Source: JAYFRL01 sp034925905 (GTDB taxonomy: Bacteria > Bacillota > Clostridia > Lachnospirales > Anaerotignaceae). From it: a stretch of DNA of 64,000 nt. The DNA is taken from contig JAYFRL010000012.1 in assembly GCA_034925905.1 (NCBI GenBank), forward strand, positions 4,118 through 68,117, read 5' to 3'. The notes below the pieces were generated by a model. It did not search any database. It was not told the origin of the DNA and saw only the letters and a list, made by a program, of their open reading frames with translations. This document shows, one piece after another, positions 45,128-53,860 of this stretch (position 1 is the first letter of the stretch; each line of letters begins with the position of its first letter). A program made the translations under genes and the position numbers.

Positions 45128-45723
45128 AAAACGCGTCTCTTGCAGCGGTAGGCACAAAGCTAAGCCAGTATCCAAAAGACAACAAACCTGAAATTGCTTT
45201 TGCAGGAAAATCAAATGTTGGTAAGTCAACGCTTATAAATGCAATGATGAACAGGAAATCCCTGGCAAGAACAAGCTCGATGCCCGGGAAGACAAGAACA
45301 ATAAATTTTTACGACATAAACGGTTTGATCTACTTTGCAGATCTCCCTGGCTATGGCTATGCGAAAGCACCAAAAACCGAAATAGAGAGATGGGGCAAAA
45401 TGATAGAGGAATACCTTTATAAAAGGGAAAAGCTTAAAGCTATAGTGATGCTTGTTGATGTACGCCATGAACCGGGCAGCAATGATATAATGATGTATAA
45501 CTGGCTTAAGCACTACGGCTACGAAATAATAATAGCTGCAACAAAGGCTGATAAGATAAGTAAAACGCAAGTTCAAAAAAACATTTCTTTAATAAAAAAC
45601 GAACTTGGAATGGATAAAAACGAAACGATAATACCTTTTTCGGGAGAAACAAAGCAAGGAGTTTCCGCGCTTTGGGAAGTCATTGATAAATTTGTTCCGG
45701 ACGAGGCAGACAATACTTTGTGA
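45118..45723 (+). CDS. engB: Ribosome biogenesis GTP-binding protein EngB/YsxC
   Basis: 201 residues overlapping the end of lon. A small GTPase needed for large-subunit assembly. G1 is FAGKSNVGKSTLINAMMNRK, G2 lies in the RTSSMPGKTRTINFY segment, G3 is FADLPGYGYAKAP and G4 is AATKADKI; G5 is probably FSGETKQG. The lon-engB order is conserved in Bacillus and clostridia. Confidence 0.95.
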   Translation: MEVKNASLAAVGTKLSQYPKDNKPEIAFAGKSNVGKSTLINAMMNRKSLARTSSMPGKTRTINFYDINGLIYFADLPGYGYAKAPKTEIERWGKMIEEYLYKREKLKAIVMLVDVRHEPGSNDIMMYNWLKHYGYEIIIAATKADKISKTQVQKNISLIKNELGMDKNETIIPFSGETKQGVSALWEVIDKFVPDEADNTL

Positions 45724-45777
45724 GCTGCCGTATATAGCTTTAAACCAAGGTTTAAAAAATCATAAGAGGTGGTAAAA

Positions 45778-45963
45778 GTGGAAAAGAGGCTTACGTTATC
45801 CTCCACTGACAAAAAAATAGCCGGTGTATGCGGCGGTATAGCCAAATATTTTAAATTTGAACCTTCTTTGGTAAGAATTATTTGGGTGCTTTTAACCCTT
45901 GTTTTAGATGGCGTCCCGGCAATAATATATATTGCCCTTTGGGCTATAATACCCAAGGAATAA
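45778..45963 (+). CDS. PspC-domain protein
   Basis: 61 residues from a GTG at 45778 behind AAGAGGTGG. It is nearly one PspC domain: RLTLSSTDKKIAGVCGGIAKYFKFEPSLVRIIWVLLTLVLDGVPAIIYIALWAIIPKE, with one or two membrane segments. Such short proteins are linked to envelope stress by name but often have no known role. It stands alone before a strong terminator. Confidence 0.9.
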   Translation: MEKRLTLSSTDKKIAGVCGGIAKYFKFEPSLVRIIWVLLTLVLDGVPAIIYIALWAIIPKE

Positions 45964-45974
45964 AGCTTAATTGC

Positions 45975-46017
45975 AAACAAGCCCTGTATTTAAAAAATAC
46001 AGGGCTTGTTTTTTTAT
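45975..46017 (+). terminator. Terminator after the PspC gene
   Basis: AAGCCCTGTATTT pairs with AAATACAGGGCTT, then T7. Confidence 0.9.
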
Positions 46018-46057
46018 ACTCAAAAATTTAATTATTAAAAAACTTTTAAAAAAGATA

Positions 46058-46086
46058 TTGAAAATTAAATGCTAATGATATATAAT
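46058..46086 (+). promoter_or_regulatory. Promoter of the division/cell-wall cluster
   Basis: TTGAAA (46058-46063), 17-base spacer, TATAAT (46081-46086). The MraZ repeats begin at the next base. Confidence 0.75.
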
Positions 46087-46116
46087 TGGTTAAAAGTGGT
46101 TAGAAGTGGTTTATAG
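46087..46116 (+). promoter_or_regulatory. MraZ operator: three tandem 10-bp repeats
   Basis: TGGTTAAAAG, TGGTTAGAAG and TGGTTTATAG follow each other without gap, one helix turn each. MraZ is known to bind such direct repeats and repress its own cluster. They cover the predicted start site (about 46093), fitting repression by blocking initiation. Confidence 0.8.
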
Positions 46117-46160
46117 TAGAGGAAATTCCCTTATGTAGTTTTTTTTGGGTGGTGTAAGCA

Positions 46161-46592
46161 ATGTTCATGGGTCAATATATCCATAGCGTAGATGCCAAAG
46201 GCAGAGTGATAGTACCCTCAAAGTTCAGAGAAGAACTGGGGGATACTTTTGTTGTCACAAAGGGCTTGGATAAATGCTTATTTGCATACCCAAAAGGGGA
46301 ATGGGGCATATTTGAAGAAAAATTGTCCAAGCTTCCTTTAACAAGTGCCGATGCAAGAAAATTTGCAAGGTATTTCTTTTCAGGAGCTGTTGAATGTGAG
46401 CTGGACAACCAGGGAAGGATAGTGCTTCCTTTAAATTTAAGGGAGTATGCGGCTTTAAAAAAAGATATTGTTTCGATAGGTGTTAATAATAGAGTTGAAA
46501 TATGGAACAAGCAAAGTTGGGAAGACTATAACGACGAAGAAAATTACGTTGACAGCACACTTGCTGAAAAGATGGCTGAATTTGGAATATAA
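46161..46592 (+). CDS. mraZ: Transcriptional regulator MraZ
   Basis: 143 residues, ATG at 46161, six bases after GGTGGTG. Two SpoVT/AbrB-like folds: [42 protein letters not shown] and later [41 protein letters not shown]. The DXXXR elements (DAKGR, DNQGR) form the DNA-binding faces. It represses the cluster by binding direct repeats, which are present just upstream. First gene of the cluster, as in most bacteria. Confidence 0.96.
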   Translation: MFMGQYIHSVDAKGRVIVPSKFREELGDTFVVTKGLDKCLFAYPKGEWGIFEEKLSKLPLTSADARKFARYFFSGAVECELDNQGRIVLPLNLREYAALKKDIVSIGVNNRVEIWNKQSWEDYNDEENYVDSTLAEKMAEFGI

Positions 46593-46604
46593 GGATGTGT
46601 TTTA

Positions 46605-47546
46605 ATGGAATTTTACCATCTTTCGGTACTTTTAAATGAAACAATAGAAAGCCTTAATATTAAGCCTTGCGGCATATATGTGGACGGAACAACCGGCGGT
46701 GGCGGGCATTCCTTTGAAATAGCAAAAAGGCTGGGGAAAAAAGGCAGACTTATATGTATAGACAAAGACCTTGAAGCAATAGACGCTGCCTCTGAGAAGC
46801 TTTCTATATATAAAGATAAAATTACATTTGTGCATGACAACTATTCAAATATAAAAAACATACTTTTAGATTTAAACATACCGGGTATAGACGGTGCGCT
46901 TATAGACGCAGGCGTTTCATCGAAGCAACTTGATGAAGCGGACAGGGGATTTTCATATATGCTTGACGCTCCCCTGGATATGAGAATGGATAAGACCTCC
47001 GATTTTAAAGCCTATGACGTTGTAAACACATACAGCCAAAAAGAACTTGAAAACATAATCTTTAAATATGGAGAAGAAAATTGGGCAAAAAGAATAGCGG
47101 AATTTATAGTCCGTGAAAGAGAAGAAAAACCTGTTAACACAACATACGAGCTTGTTGACATTATAAAAAAAGCTGTTCCAAAAGGCGCCAGGCGCGACGG
47201 ACCTCATCCGGCAAAAAGAACCTTTCAGGCAATAAGGATAGAGGTTAACGGAGAGCTTTCATCTCTTGAAGAAGCTGTTTACGATATGACGGACCTGCTT
47301 AATGATAAAGGCATAATTTCCGTCATAACTTTTCACTCTCTTGAAGACAGAATAGTTAAAACCGCTTTTAAAACCATGGAAAACCCATGCATATGTCCGC
47401 CGGATTTTCCGGTGTGCGTGTGCAACAGACTCCCAAAGGGCAGAATATTGACAAAAAAACCAATACTTCCTTCAAAATACGAGGTAGATAATAATCCAAG
47501 ATCCAGAAGTGCAAAACTTAGAGTGTTTGAAAGAATAGTTTTATGA
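46605..47546 (+). CDS. rsmH: 16S rRNA (cytosine(1402)-N4)-methyltransferase
   Basis: 313 residues, 12 bases after mraZ (also called mraW). It methylates C1402 in the decoding centre. Landmarks: [41 protein letters not shown] with the SAM loop, [54 protein letters not shown] and [15 protein letters not shown]. Length normal. Confidence 0.96.
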   Translation: MEFYHLSVLLNETIESLNIKPCGIYVDGTTGGGGHSFEIAKRLGKKGRLICIDKDLEAIDAASEKLSIYKDKITFVHDNYSNIKNILLDLNIPGIDGALIDAGVSSKQLDEADRGFSYMLDAPLDMRMDKTSDFKAYDVVNTYSQKELENIIFKYGEENWAKRIAEFIVREREEKPVNTTYELVDIIKKAVPKGARRDGPHPAKRTFQAIRIEVNGELSSLEEAVYDMTDLLNDKGIISVITFHSLEDRIVKTAFKTMENPCICPPDFPVCVCNRLPKGRILTKKPILPSKYEVDNNPRSRSAKLRVFERIVL

Positions 47547-47562
47547 GAAAAGAGGACAAACC

Positions 47563-48093
47563 TTGGATAGTAAGATATATTATCAAAATTATTCCAAATA
47601 CTATATGGATTCGAATGTAGCCTATGAGATAAATCCTGCCTATTATCCAGATGAGAGCGAAGAAATTTTAAGGAAATCCAGGGAAAGGCTTAGGAAAAAA
47701 GAAGAAAAGGCTTATTCAAGGTCAAAAGTATTTCATAGGATGAAGCTTGTTTGCGCTGTGGCTTTTGTTTTTTTAGGCAGTGTTTTAACTATGGTGTCTT
47801 ATGCGTCCATTTCTGCGCAAAAGGTTACGATTAACAAGCTTAAAAGCGAATTAACCGAGCTTAAAAGCAATAATAAAGCTTTGCAAACCGAGGTTTTAAA
47901 CCAGGTAAGCCTTGAAAACATTGAGGAAACCGCTAAAACAAAGCTTGGGATGTCTCAACCTCAGAGCTATCAGATAGTTTATATCGATGTGCCGAAGCAA
48001 AGTTATACTGTTCAATATGAATCGGCACCAGAGGTTCAAGAGGCAAGCATTGATATATTTTCTCAGTTGCTCAGTTTTCTTAAAAAGGATTGA
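47563..48093 (+). CDS. FtsL-like septum formation protein
   Basis: 176 residues starting at TTG 47563 behind AAGAGGAC. A basic cytoplasmic part (residues 1-62, with RKSRERLRKKEEKAYSRSK) precedes one membrane helix at about 65-85 (LVCAVAFVFLGSVLTMVSYA). A leucine-zipper-like coiled coil then follows (VTINKLKSELTELKSNNKALQTEVLNQ). The segment SLENIEETAKTKLGMSQPQSYQIVYIDVP is typical of FtsL/DivIC-type proteins. FtsL holds the division transpeptidase complex together, and the place between rsmH and the first transpeptidase is the standard ftsL locus. Sequence similarity in this family is low, so the symbol is withheld. Confidence 0.8.
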   Translation: MDSKIYYQNYSKYYMDSNVAYEINPAYYPDESEEILRKSRERLRKKEEKAYSRSKVFHRMKLVCAVAFVFLGSVLTMVSYASISAQKVTINKLKSELTELKSNNKALQTEVLNQVSLENIEETAKTKLGMSQPQSYQIVYIDVPKQSYTVQYESAPEVQEASIDIFSQLLSFLKKD

Positions 48094-48100
48094 TTAATTT

Positions 48101-50320
48101 ATGAGGATGATAAAAATGAAGAGCAAGCTTTGTCTTGTTCTTTTTGTGTTTATGTGCGCCTTTGCCGGTCTCATAGGCAGGATAGCGTATATTAAGGTTG
48201 TGCATGGGCAGGAATACGAAAATCTTGCAAAAAACCAGCAGGTTAACAAATATGATATGACCATTACTCCTGTAAGAGGAGATATTGTAGACAGCAACAA
48301 TCAGCCGTTTGCGGTCAGTATAACTGTGTATAACATTGTGCTTGACTCAATAGTGCTTGCGGACAGTTCTGTTTCGGATGAAGAGAGGGAAAAAACTCTC
48401 ACCGCTTTAAGTGAAACGCTTGACCTTGACTATAATGAGCTTAAAGGCTACATAACCATAGATCCCAAGACTAATAAACCAAACCTAAATACGCATTGGA
48501 AGTATCTTAAAAAGCAGATTGACAGGGAAACGGGCGAGGCTTTAAAGGCAATGGATTTAAAAGGAGTGGTATACGAAAACGACATTAAAAGGGAATATCC
48601 TTTTAAAACTCTCGCATGCCATGTTTTGGGCTTTATAAGGAATCTAAAATGGGGAATCGAAAGCTCATATGATAACGAAATGAAAGGCTCTGCCGGCAGA
48701 AGCTATATAACCTTCGATGGTGCATCCTCAGTGACAATGCAGGAAATTCCCGCACAAAACGGCAATACAATTGTAACTACCCTGGATTATAATCTTCAGC
48801 AATATGCCGAGGAAACCGTAGCAACACTTATGGAGGATTATAATCCTCAAAATTCCGGAGTTATAATGATGAATCCAAATACCGGAGCTATTTTTGCAAT
48901 GGCCTCAAGCGGTAAATTCGATAACAACGACCCGGCGACCCCGATTAAGCTTTCGGATTCAACTTTTGCCGAGGAATGGGAGAAAAAAACCGAGGACGAG
49001 AAATACGAATATCTTTATGAAACATGGAAGAATTTTAATATTTCAAGCACGTTTGAACCAGGTTCTGTTTTTAAGCCCTTTGTTTTGGCGGCTGCCTTGG
49101 AAGAAAATGTTGTATCCGAGGATTCGACATTTTATTGCAGCGGAAGCAAGGTTGTAGCTGACACAACGATAAAATGTAATAAGGTTACAGGTCACGGTCA
49201 GCAAACCCTTGAAGAAGCTTTTGCAAATTCATGCAACGTAGCTTTTATGGATATAGGAGAAAAGCTAGGAGCTCATCTTCTTAGAAAATACCAGGCCGAT
49301 TTTGGTTTTGGCAAGCTTACAGGGATAGATTTACCGGGTGAAGTCAGCGCCGAGACGCTTATGTATGATGAAAGCAGAATAGGTCCTGTTGAGCTTGCCA
49401 CAATGTCATTTGGCCAGTCCTTTAATGCTACGCCTCTTCAGATATTAAATGCTTACTGCGCAATAGTAAACGGCGGAAATCTTATGAAGCCATATATAGT
49501 CAGCAAGGTTATCGATGAAAACGGAATAGTTGTTAAGGAAAACGAGCCGGTTGTGGTAAGAAAACCGATATCTAAGGAAACCTCTGATATAATAAAAAAA
49601 TACAGCGAGTCTGTTGTGAACTATGGAACAGGTAAAAAAGCTAAAATAGAAGGCTATTCTATAGGTGGGAAAACAGGAACCGGGCAACAAGGCGACAGGA
49701 CAAAAAACCTCCATACGCTTTCGTATGAAGCCTTCCTTCCGGCGGATAATCCCCAAATAGCCATTTTTGTTGTTATGCATATACCGGAAACATACGTTGA
49801 TAATGTTACAAGCGTCGGTCCGGCGACAAAAACATTGTTTGAAAAAGTAATAAAATATTTGGCTATAGAGCCGTCTTATGAGTCGGGAGAAGATTCTTCA
49901 AGCCATGAAGACGATACCAAAAAAGTTGTTTTGAAAGAATATACTGGTCAAAACCTTGCTGATGCTGCAAAGCTTATACTTGAAGACGGTCTTGATTATG
50001 AAATCGCCGGGCTTGGGAACAAAATAACCAAGCAGGTTCCCAAAGCGGGAACAGAAATTGAAGAGGGCAGCAAAATAATATTATATGTTGAAAAAGCAGA
50101 AGGTGACAAGGGGAGTATAGCCGTCCCGGATGTAGTTTCTTTAAGCTTAAACGATGCGCTTAAAGAAATATATGCTGCGGGGCTTATTGGAGAATTTGGA
50201 GACGCCGAGGAAGGAACGGTTGTTTCCCAAAGCCCGCCAAAAGGGGTATTTGTTGAAGAAAACTCAGCGGTTAACCTGGTTGTAGACTCCGGTGTAAACG
50301 AGGGAAATGCGGAAGAATAG
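48101..50320 (+). CDS. Division transpeptidase (class B PBP) with two PASTA domains
   Basis: 739 residues; ATG at 48101, with an ATG five codons on also possible. Membrane anchor at about residues 8-27 (LCLVLFVFMCAFAGLIGRIAY). The dimerisation domain carries TPVRGDIVDSNNQPFAVS. The penicillin-binding domain has EPGSVFKP (SxxK), NSCNVAF (SxN) and GGKTGTGQ (KTG). Two PASTA repeats close it (EYTGQNLADAAKLILEDGLDYEI and VPDVVSLSLNDALKEIYAAG). Gene order and PASTA count match Bacillus PBP2B (pbpB), the septal cross-linking enzyme; this assignment rests on position. Confidence 0.9.
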   Translation: MRMIKMKSKLCLVLFVFMCAFAGLIGRIAYIKVVHGQEYENLAKNQQVNKYDMTITPVRGDIVDSNNQPFAVSITVYNIVLDSIVLADSSVSDEEREKTLTALSETLDLDYNELKGYITIDPKTNKPNLNTHWKYLKKQIDRETGEALKAMDLKGVVYENDIKREYPFKTLACHVLGFIRNLKWGIESSYDNEMKGSAGRSYITFDGASSVTMQEIPAQNGNTIVTTLDYNLQQYAEETVATLMEDYNPQNSGVIMMNPNTGAIFAMASSGKFDNNDPATPIKLSDSTFAEEWEKKTEDEKYEYLYETWKNFNISSTFEPGSVFKPFVLAAALEENVVSEDSTFYCSGSKVVADTTIKCNKVTGHGQQTLEEAFANSCNVAFMDIGEKLGAHLLRKYQADFGFGKLTGIDLPGEVSAETLMYDESRIGPVELATMSFGQSFNATPLQILNAYCAIVNGGNLMKPYIVSKVIDENGIVVKENEPVVVRKPISKETSDIIKKYSESVVNYGTGKKAKIEGYSIGGKTGTGQQGDRTKNLHTLSYEAFLPADNPQIAIFVVMHIPETYVDNVTSVGPATKTLFEKVIKYLAIEPSYESGEDSSSHEDDTKKVVLKEYTGQNLADAAKLILEDGLDYEIAGLGNKITKQVPKAGTEIEEGSKIILYVEKAEGDKGSIAVPDVVSLSLNDALKEIYAAGLIGEFGDAEEGTVVSQSPPKGVFVEENSAVNLVVDSGVNEGNAEE

Positions 50321-50391
50321 CGTAAAGAGCATATAAACCCTGTTTTTAAAATATATTTGATATTGGAATATTTTTAAAAGCGGGGTATTTT

Positions 50392-52335
50392 ATGAATGGA
50401 CCTAAAATGAGCGTCAAAAAGCGTCTTGTTTTTGTACTTCTTATGTGCCAACTGGCGTTTGTATTTCTTGTGGGCAGAGTGGCATACATACAGATATTTC
50501 AAGGTGAAGAGCTTCAAAGCCTTGCCTATGAACAGCAGACCAGGGATAGGCTTATTTCCCCGAAGCGCGGGAGTATATTAGACAGGAACGATGTGGGAAT
50601 AGCTGTAACTGAATCCGTGAACGCCGTGAGCGTTATACATGCCCAGATAGAAGACGAGGAAGAAACAGCCGCTTTTCTTTCCGAGGCTTTAAAGCTTGAT
50701 TATGGGGAAACCCTTGAAAAGATTAAAAAAAGGGTTGCTTTAATGAGAATAAAAACAAAGGTTGACAAGGAAACAGCCAATATAATAAGACAAAAAAACC
50801 TGCCGGGTGTTGAAGTTGACGAGGATGTAAAAAGAATATATCCATATAGCAGCCTTGCTTCTCATGTTATAGGGTTTGTTGGAAAAGATAATCAGGGTAT
50901 AATAGGGATTGAGTCAAAATACGATGAGTATCTTAAGGGTGAGGCAGGGAAAATATTTACCGTGACCGATGCAAAAGGACTTCAGATAAGTGATGTGACT
51001 GAAAGGTCCGAGCCTATAGCTGGGGGAAACCTGGTTACGACTCTTGATATAGTTATTCAGCAGTATGCTGAACAGACGCTTAAAAAAGCTGTTGAATCAA
51101 AGGAGGCAAAAAGCGGAATTATAATCGTTATGAATCCTCAAAACGGCGAGATATACGCTATGGCAGTATACCCGGATTTTAATTTAAACGAGCCTTTTGA
51201 GATAAATAATGATGAGCTTAAAGCTGTTTGGGATGGATTAACAGAAGAAGAAAAAACTACTTACTTAAATAAAATGTGGCGCAACACAGCTATAAACGAT
51301 ACATACGAACCGGGAAGCACATTTAAAGTGGTAACTTCCTCGGCCGGTCTGCAGGAAGGTGTTGTAACGCCTCAAAGCACTTTTTTCTGTAGGGGGTTTT
51401 ACATAGCCGGCGACAGAATGATAAAATGCTGGCGCTATCCAAGAACACATGGCGCGGAAACATTTGTTGAAGGGGTTCAGAATTCATGCAACCCGGTGTT
51501 TATGGAAGTTGCAGAAAGACTTGGAGCAGATAGATTTCATGATTATCTCATAAAATTTGGGTTCGATAAAAAAACCGGTGTGGATTTGCCGGGTGAAGCT
51601 GTGGGAATAATGTATAAGAAAGATGAAATAGGGCCTGTGGAGCTTGCGACAATGGCTTTCGGACAGTCACTTCAAATAACGCCTTTACAGCTTTTAAGGG
51701 GAGCGGCAGCTGTTGTTAACGGAGGCTACCTTATAACTCCGCATATAGCTCAAAAAATTGTGGATGATAACGGTGGCCTTATAAAAAGCTTTGATTTTTC
51801 AGAGAAAGAGCAGATACTTTCTAAAGAAACCTCCGATACAATGCGGTATATTCTTGAGAGTGTCGTTTCGGAAGGCACAGGAGGCAAGACATACATCTCC
51901 GGCTACCGCATAGGCGGGAAAACTGCCACAAGCGAAAAGCTTCCGAGAAAAAACGGAAAATATATAGCTTCTTTCCTTGCCTTTGCCCCTGCCGATGATC
52001 CTAAAGTTATGGCACTTGTTATAATAGATGAGCCCCAGGGGATATACTATGGCGGAACTGTTGCAGGACCTGCGATGAAAGAGCTTTTAAGCAATACATT
52101 ACCTTATCTGGGGGTTGAAAGAATTTTAAGCGAAGCGGAGAAGGCAAAAGAAGGGGAGCTTTCAATAATTGTTCCTGATATAATGGGGCTTACGCTTTCC
52201 GAAGCAAAAAATATGCTTTATAAACAGAAAATAAACTATGAAATAAAGGGTACGGGAGAAGGAATATATTCTCAATTCCCCAAAAGCGGTGAAACCATAA
52301 ACGCGGATTCAAAAATAATTATTTATACAAAATAG
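50392..52335 (+). CDS. Class B penicillin-binding protein with one PASTA domain, SpoVD-like
   Basis: 647 residues behind AGCGGGG. It has a membrane anchor at about 13-32, SPKRGSILDRNDVGIAVTES, EPGSTFKVV (SxxK), NSCNPVF (SxN) and GGKTATSEKLPRKNG. The third motif is KTAT rather than the usual KTGT. One PASTA repeat ends the protein (VPDIMGLTLSEAKNMLYKQKINYEI). Position and one PASTA domain fit SpoVD, the spore-cortex transpeptidase that follows pbpB in Bacillus. The KTAT change narrows nothing by itself, but is notable because the glycine lines the active site. Confidence 0.88.
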   Translation: MNGPKMSVKKRLVFVLLMCQLAFVFLVGRVAYIQIFQGEELQSLAYEQQTRDRLISPKRGSILDRNDVGIAVTESVNAVSVIHAQIEDEEETAAFLSEALKLDYGETLEKIKKRVALMRIKTKVDKETANIIRQKNLPGVEVDEDVKRIYPYSSLASHVIGFVGKDNQGIIGIESKYDEYLKGEAGKIFTVTDAKGLQISDVTERSEPIAGGNLVTTLDIVIQQYAEQTLKKAVESKEAKSGIIIVMNPQNGEIYAMAVYPDFNLNEPFEINNDELKAVWDGLTEEEKTTYLNKMWRNTAINDTYEPGSTFKVVTSSAGLQEGVVTPQSTFFCRGFYIAGDRMIKCWRYPRTHGAETFVEGVQNSCNPVFMEVAERLGADRFHDYLIKFGFDKKTGVDLPGEAVGIMYKKDEIGPVELATMAFGQSLQITPLQLLRGAAAVVNGGYLITPHIAQKIVDDNGGLIKSFDFSEKEQILSKETSDTMRYILESVVSEGTGGKTYISGYRIGGKTATSEKLPRKNGKYIASFLAFAPADDPKVMALVIIDEPQGIYYGGTVAGPAMKELLSNTLPYLGVERILSEAEKAKEGELSIIVPDIMGLTLSEAKNMLYKQKINYEIKGTGEGIYSQFPKSGETINADSKIIIYTK

Positions 52336-52402
52336 ACTATGTTTAAACAAACATATATGCTATAATCCTATGTTGGATTGTAGACAGACCAGGAGGCACA
52401 GT

Positions 52403-53860
52403 ATGAAGCTCTCACACGTTTTAGAAGGATTAAATTATGAGGTTTTGTCGGGCGGAACGGATATAGATATAAACAATATACAGTATGATTCCAGGAAGGT
52501 TTCGAAAGGCGATGTCTTTATAGCCATAAAAGGTTTTAAAACAGACGGCCACAATTATATTTCCTCCGCGGTTTCAAATGGTGCAGCAGCCGTTATTCTG
52601 GAAGACTATCCATCTGAGATATTAAGCGGTATAACGGTTATAAAATCTTTAGATACAAGATATGCGTTGGCGCTGGTCTCTTATAATTTTTATGATAAGC
52701 CTTCGTCCAAAATGAATGTTATAGGCGTTACGGGCACAAACGGGAAAACAACAACCACATACCTCATAAAGACAATCTTAGAAAAGCAGGGCAGGAAAAC
52801 AGGTATTATAGGCACAATAGGCAATATGATAGGGGATAAAAAATTCCATGCCGAAAGAACAACGCCAGAATCCTTGGAGCTTATGGAGCTTTTTTCCGAT
52901 ATGCAAAAAGAAGGCGTAAGCGATGTTATAATGGAGGTTTCTTCCCATTCGCTTGACCTTAAAAGGGTTGCATTTTGTGATTTTGATATAGGTGTGTTCA
53001 CAAATCTTACGCAGGACCATCTGGATTACCATAAAACCATGGAAGCGTATAAAGAAGCAAAAAGCATGCTTTTTGAGATGGCGAAAGCTGCGGTTGTGAA
53101 TATAGATGATGAAGCTGCACTTTATATGCTTGAAAAAGCATCGGGCAAAACTCTAACCTTTGGGATAGACAATGATGCCAATTTAAGAGCCTGTGACATA
53201 ACAATAGAATCAACAGGCGTAAATTTTACACTTATGTATAATGATAAGAAATATGATGTAAGCCTTAATATACCGGGCAAATTCAGCATATATAACGCGC
53301 TTGGGGCAATGGCTGTATGCGTTTTAATGGATGTGCCCATGAAAACGATTATAGAAGGTCTTAAAGAAAATACAGGCGCTCCGGGGCGTTTTCAAACAAT
53401 CCCGGCAAAAAATGGAATAAGTGTTATAATTGATTATGCGCATACCCCGGATGGACTTTTAAACATATTAAATACGGCAAGGGAGTTTGCAAAAGCAAAA
53501 ATAATAACCGTTTTTGGCTGCGGAGGAGACAGGGATAAAACAAAACGCCCTATAATGGGTGAAATATCAGGCAATATTTCTGATTATGCCATTATAACTT
53601 CAGATAATCCAAGAACCGAAGATCCACTTAAAATACTTGACGATGTAGAGGTCGGTATGGCTAAAACAAACTGCAAATATGAAAAAATCGCAGACCGGCG
53701 CGAAGCAATAAAAAGAGCCGTGTCAATAGCGGAAAAAGACGATATAATAATAATAGCCGGCAAAGGACATGAAGATTACCAAATTTTTACAGACAGGACA
53801 ATACACTTTGACGATGTCGAAACTGCAAAAGAGATATTGAAAGAGGGCGGTTTTTTATGA
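52403..53860 (+). CDS. murE: UDP-N-acetylmuramoyl-tripeptide synthetase, meso-diaminopimelate-type
   Basis: 485 residues from the ATG at 52403 behind CAGGAGG. It adds the third amino acid of the peptidoglycan stem. Seen are the N-terminal ISYDSRKVSKGDVFIAIKG-like block (here IQYDSRKV), ATP loop GVTGTNGKTTTTYLIKTIL, ERTTPESLELMELF, EVSSHSLDLKRV, NLTQDHLDYHKTME, and IDYAHTPDGLLNIL. The selectivity motif is SDNPRTEDP; DNPR marks the enzymes that add meso-diaminopimelate rather than lysine. It overlaps murF by four bases. Confidence 0.95.
   Translation: MKLSHVLEGLNYEVLSGGTDIDINNIQYDSRKVSKGDVFIAIKGFKTDGHNYISSAVSNGAAAVILEDYPSEILSGITVIKSLDTRYALALVSYNFYDKPSSKMNVIGVTGTNGKTTTTYLIKTILEKQGRKTGIIGTIGNMIGDKKFHAERTTPESLELMELFSDMQKEGVSDVIMEVSSHSLDLKRVAFCDFDIGVFTNLTQDHLDYHKTMEAYKEAKSMLFEMAKAAVVNIDDEAALYMLEKASGKTLTFGIDNDANLRACDITIESTGVNFTLMYNDKKYDVSLNIPGKFSIYNALGAMAVCVLMDVPMKTIIEGLKENTGAPGRFQTIPAKNGISVIIDYAHTPDGLLNILNTAREFAKAKIITVFGCGGDRDKTKRPIMGEISGNISDYAIITSDNPRTEDPLKILDDVEVGMAKTNCKYEKIADRREAIKRAVSIAEKDDIIIIAGKGHEDYQIFTDRTIHFDDVETAKEILKEGGFL

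Noticed and set aside
48101..52335. Possible tandem duplication of one penicillin-binding protein gene
   Set aside because: The two share only family-level motifs, differ in PASTA number and active-site motif, and match the ancient pbpB/spoVD pair.
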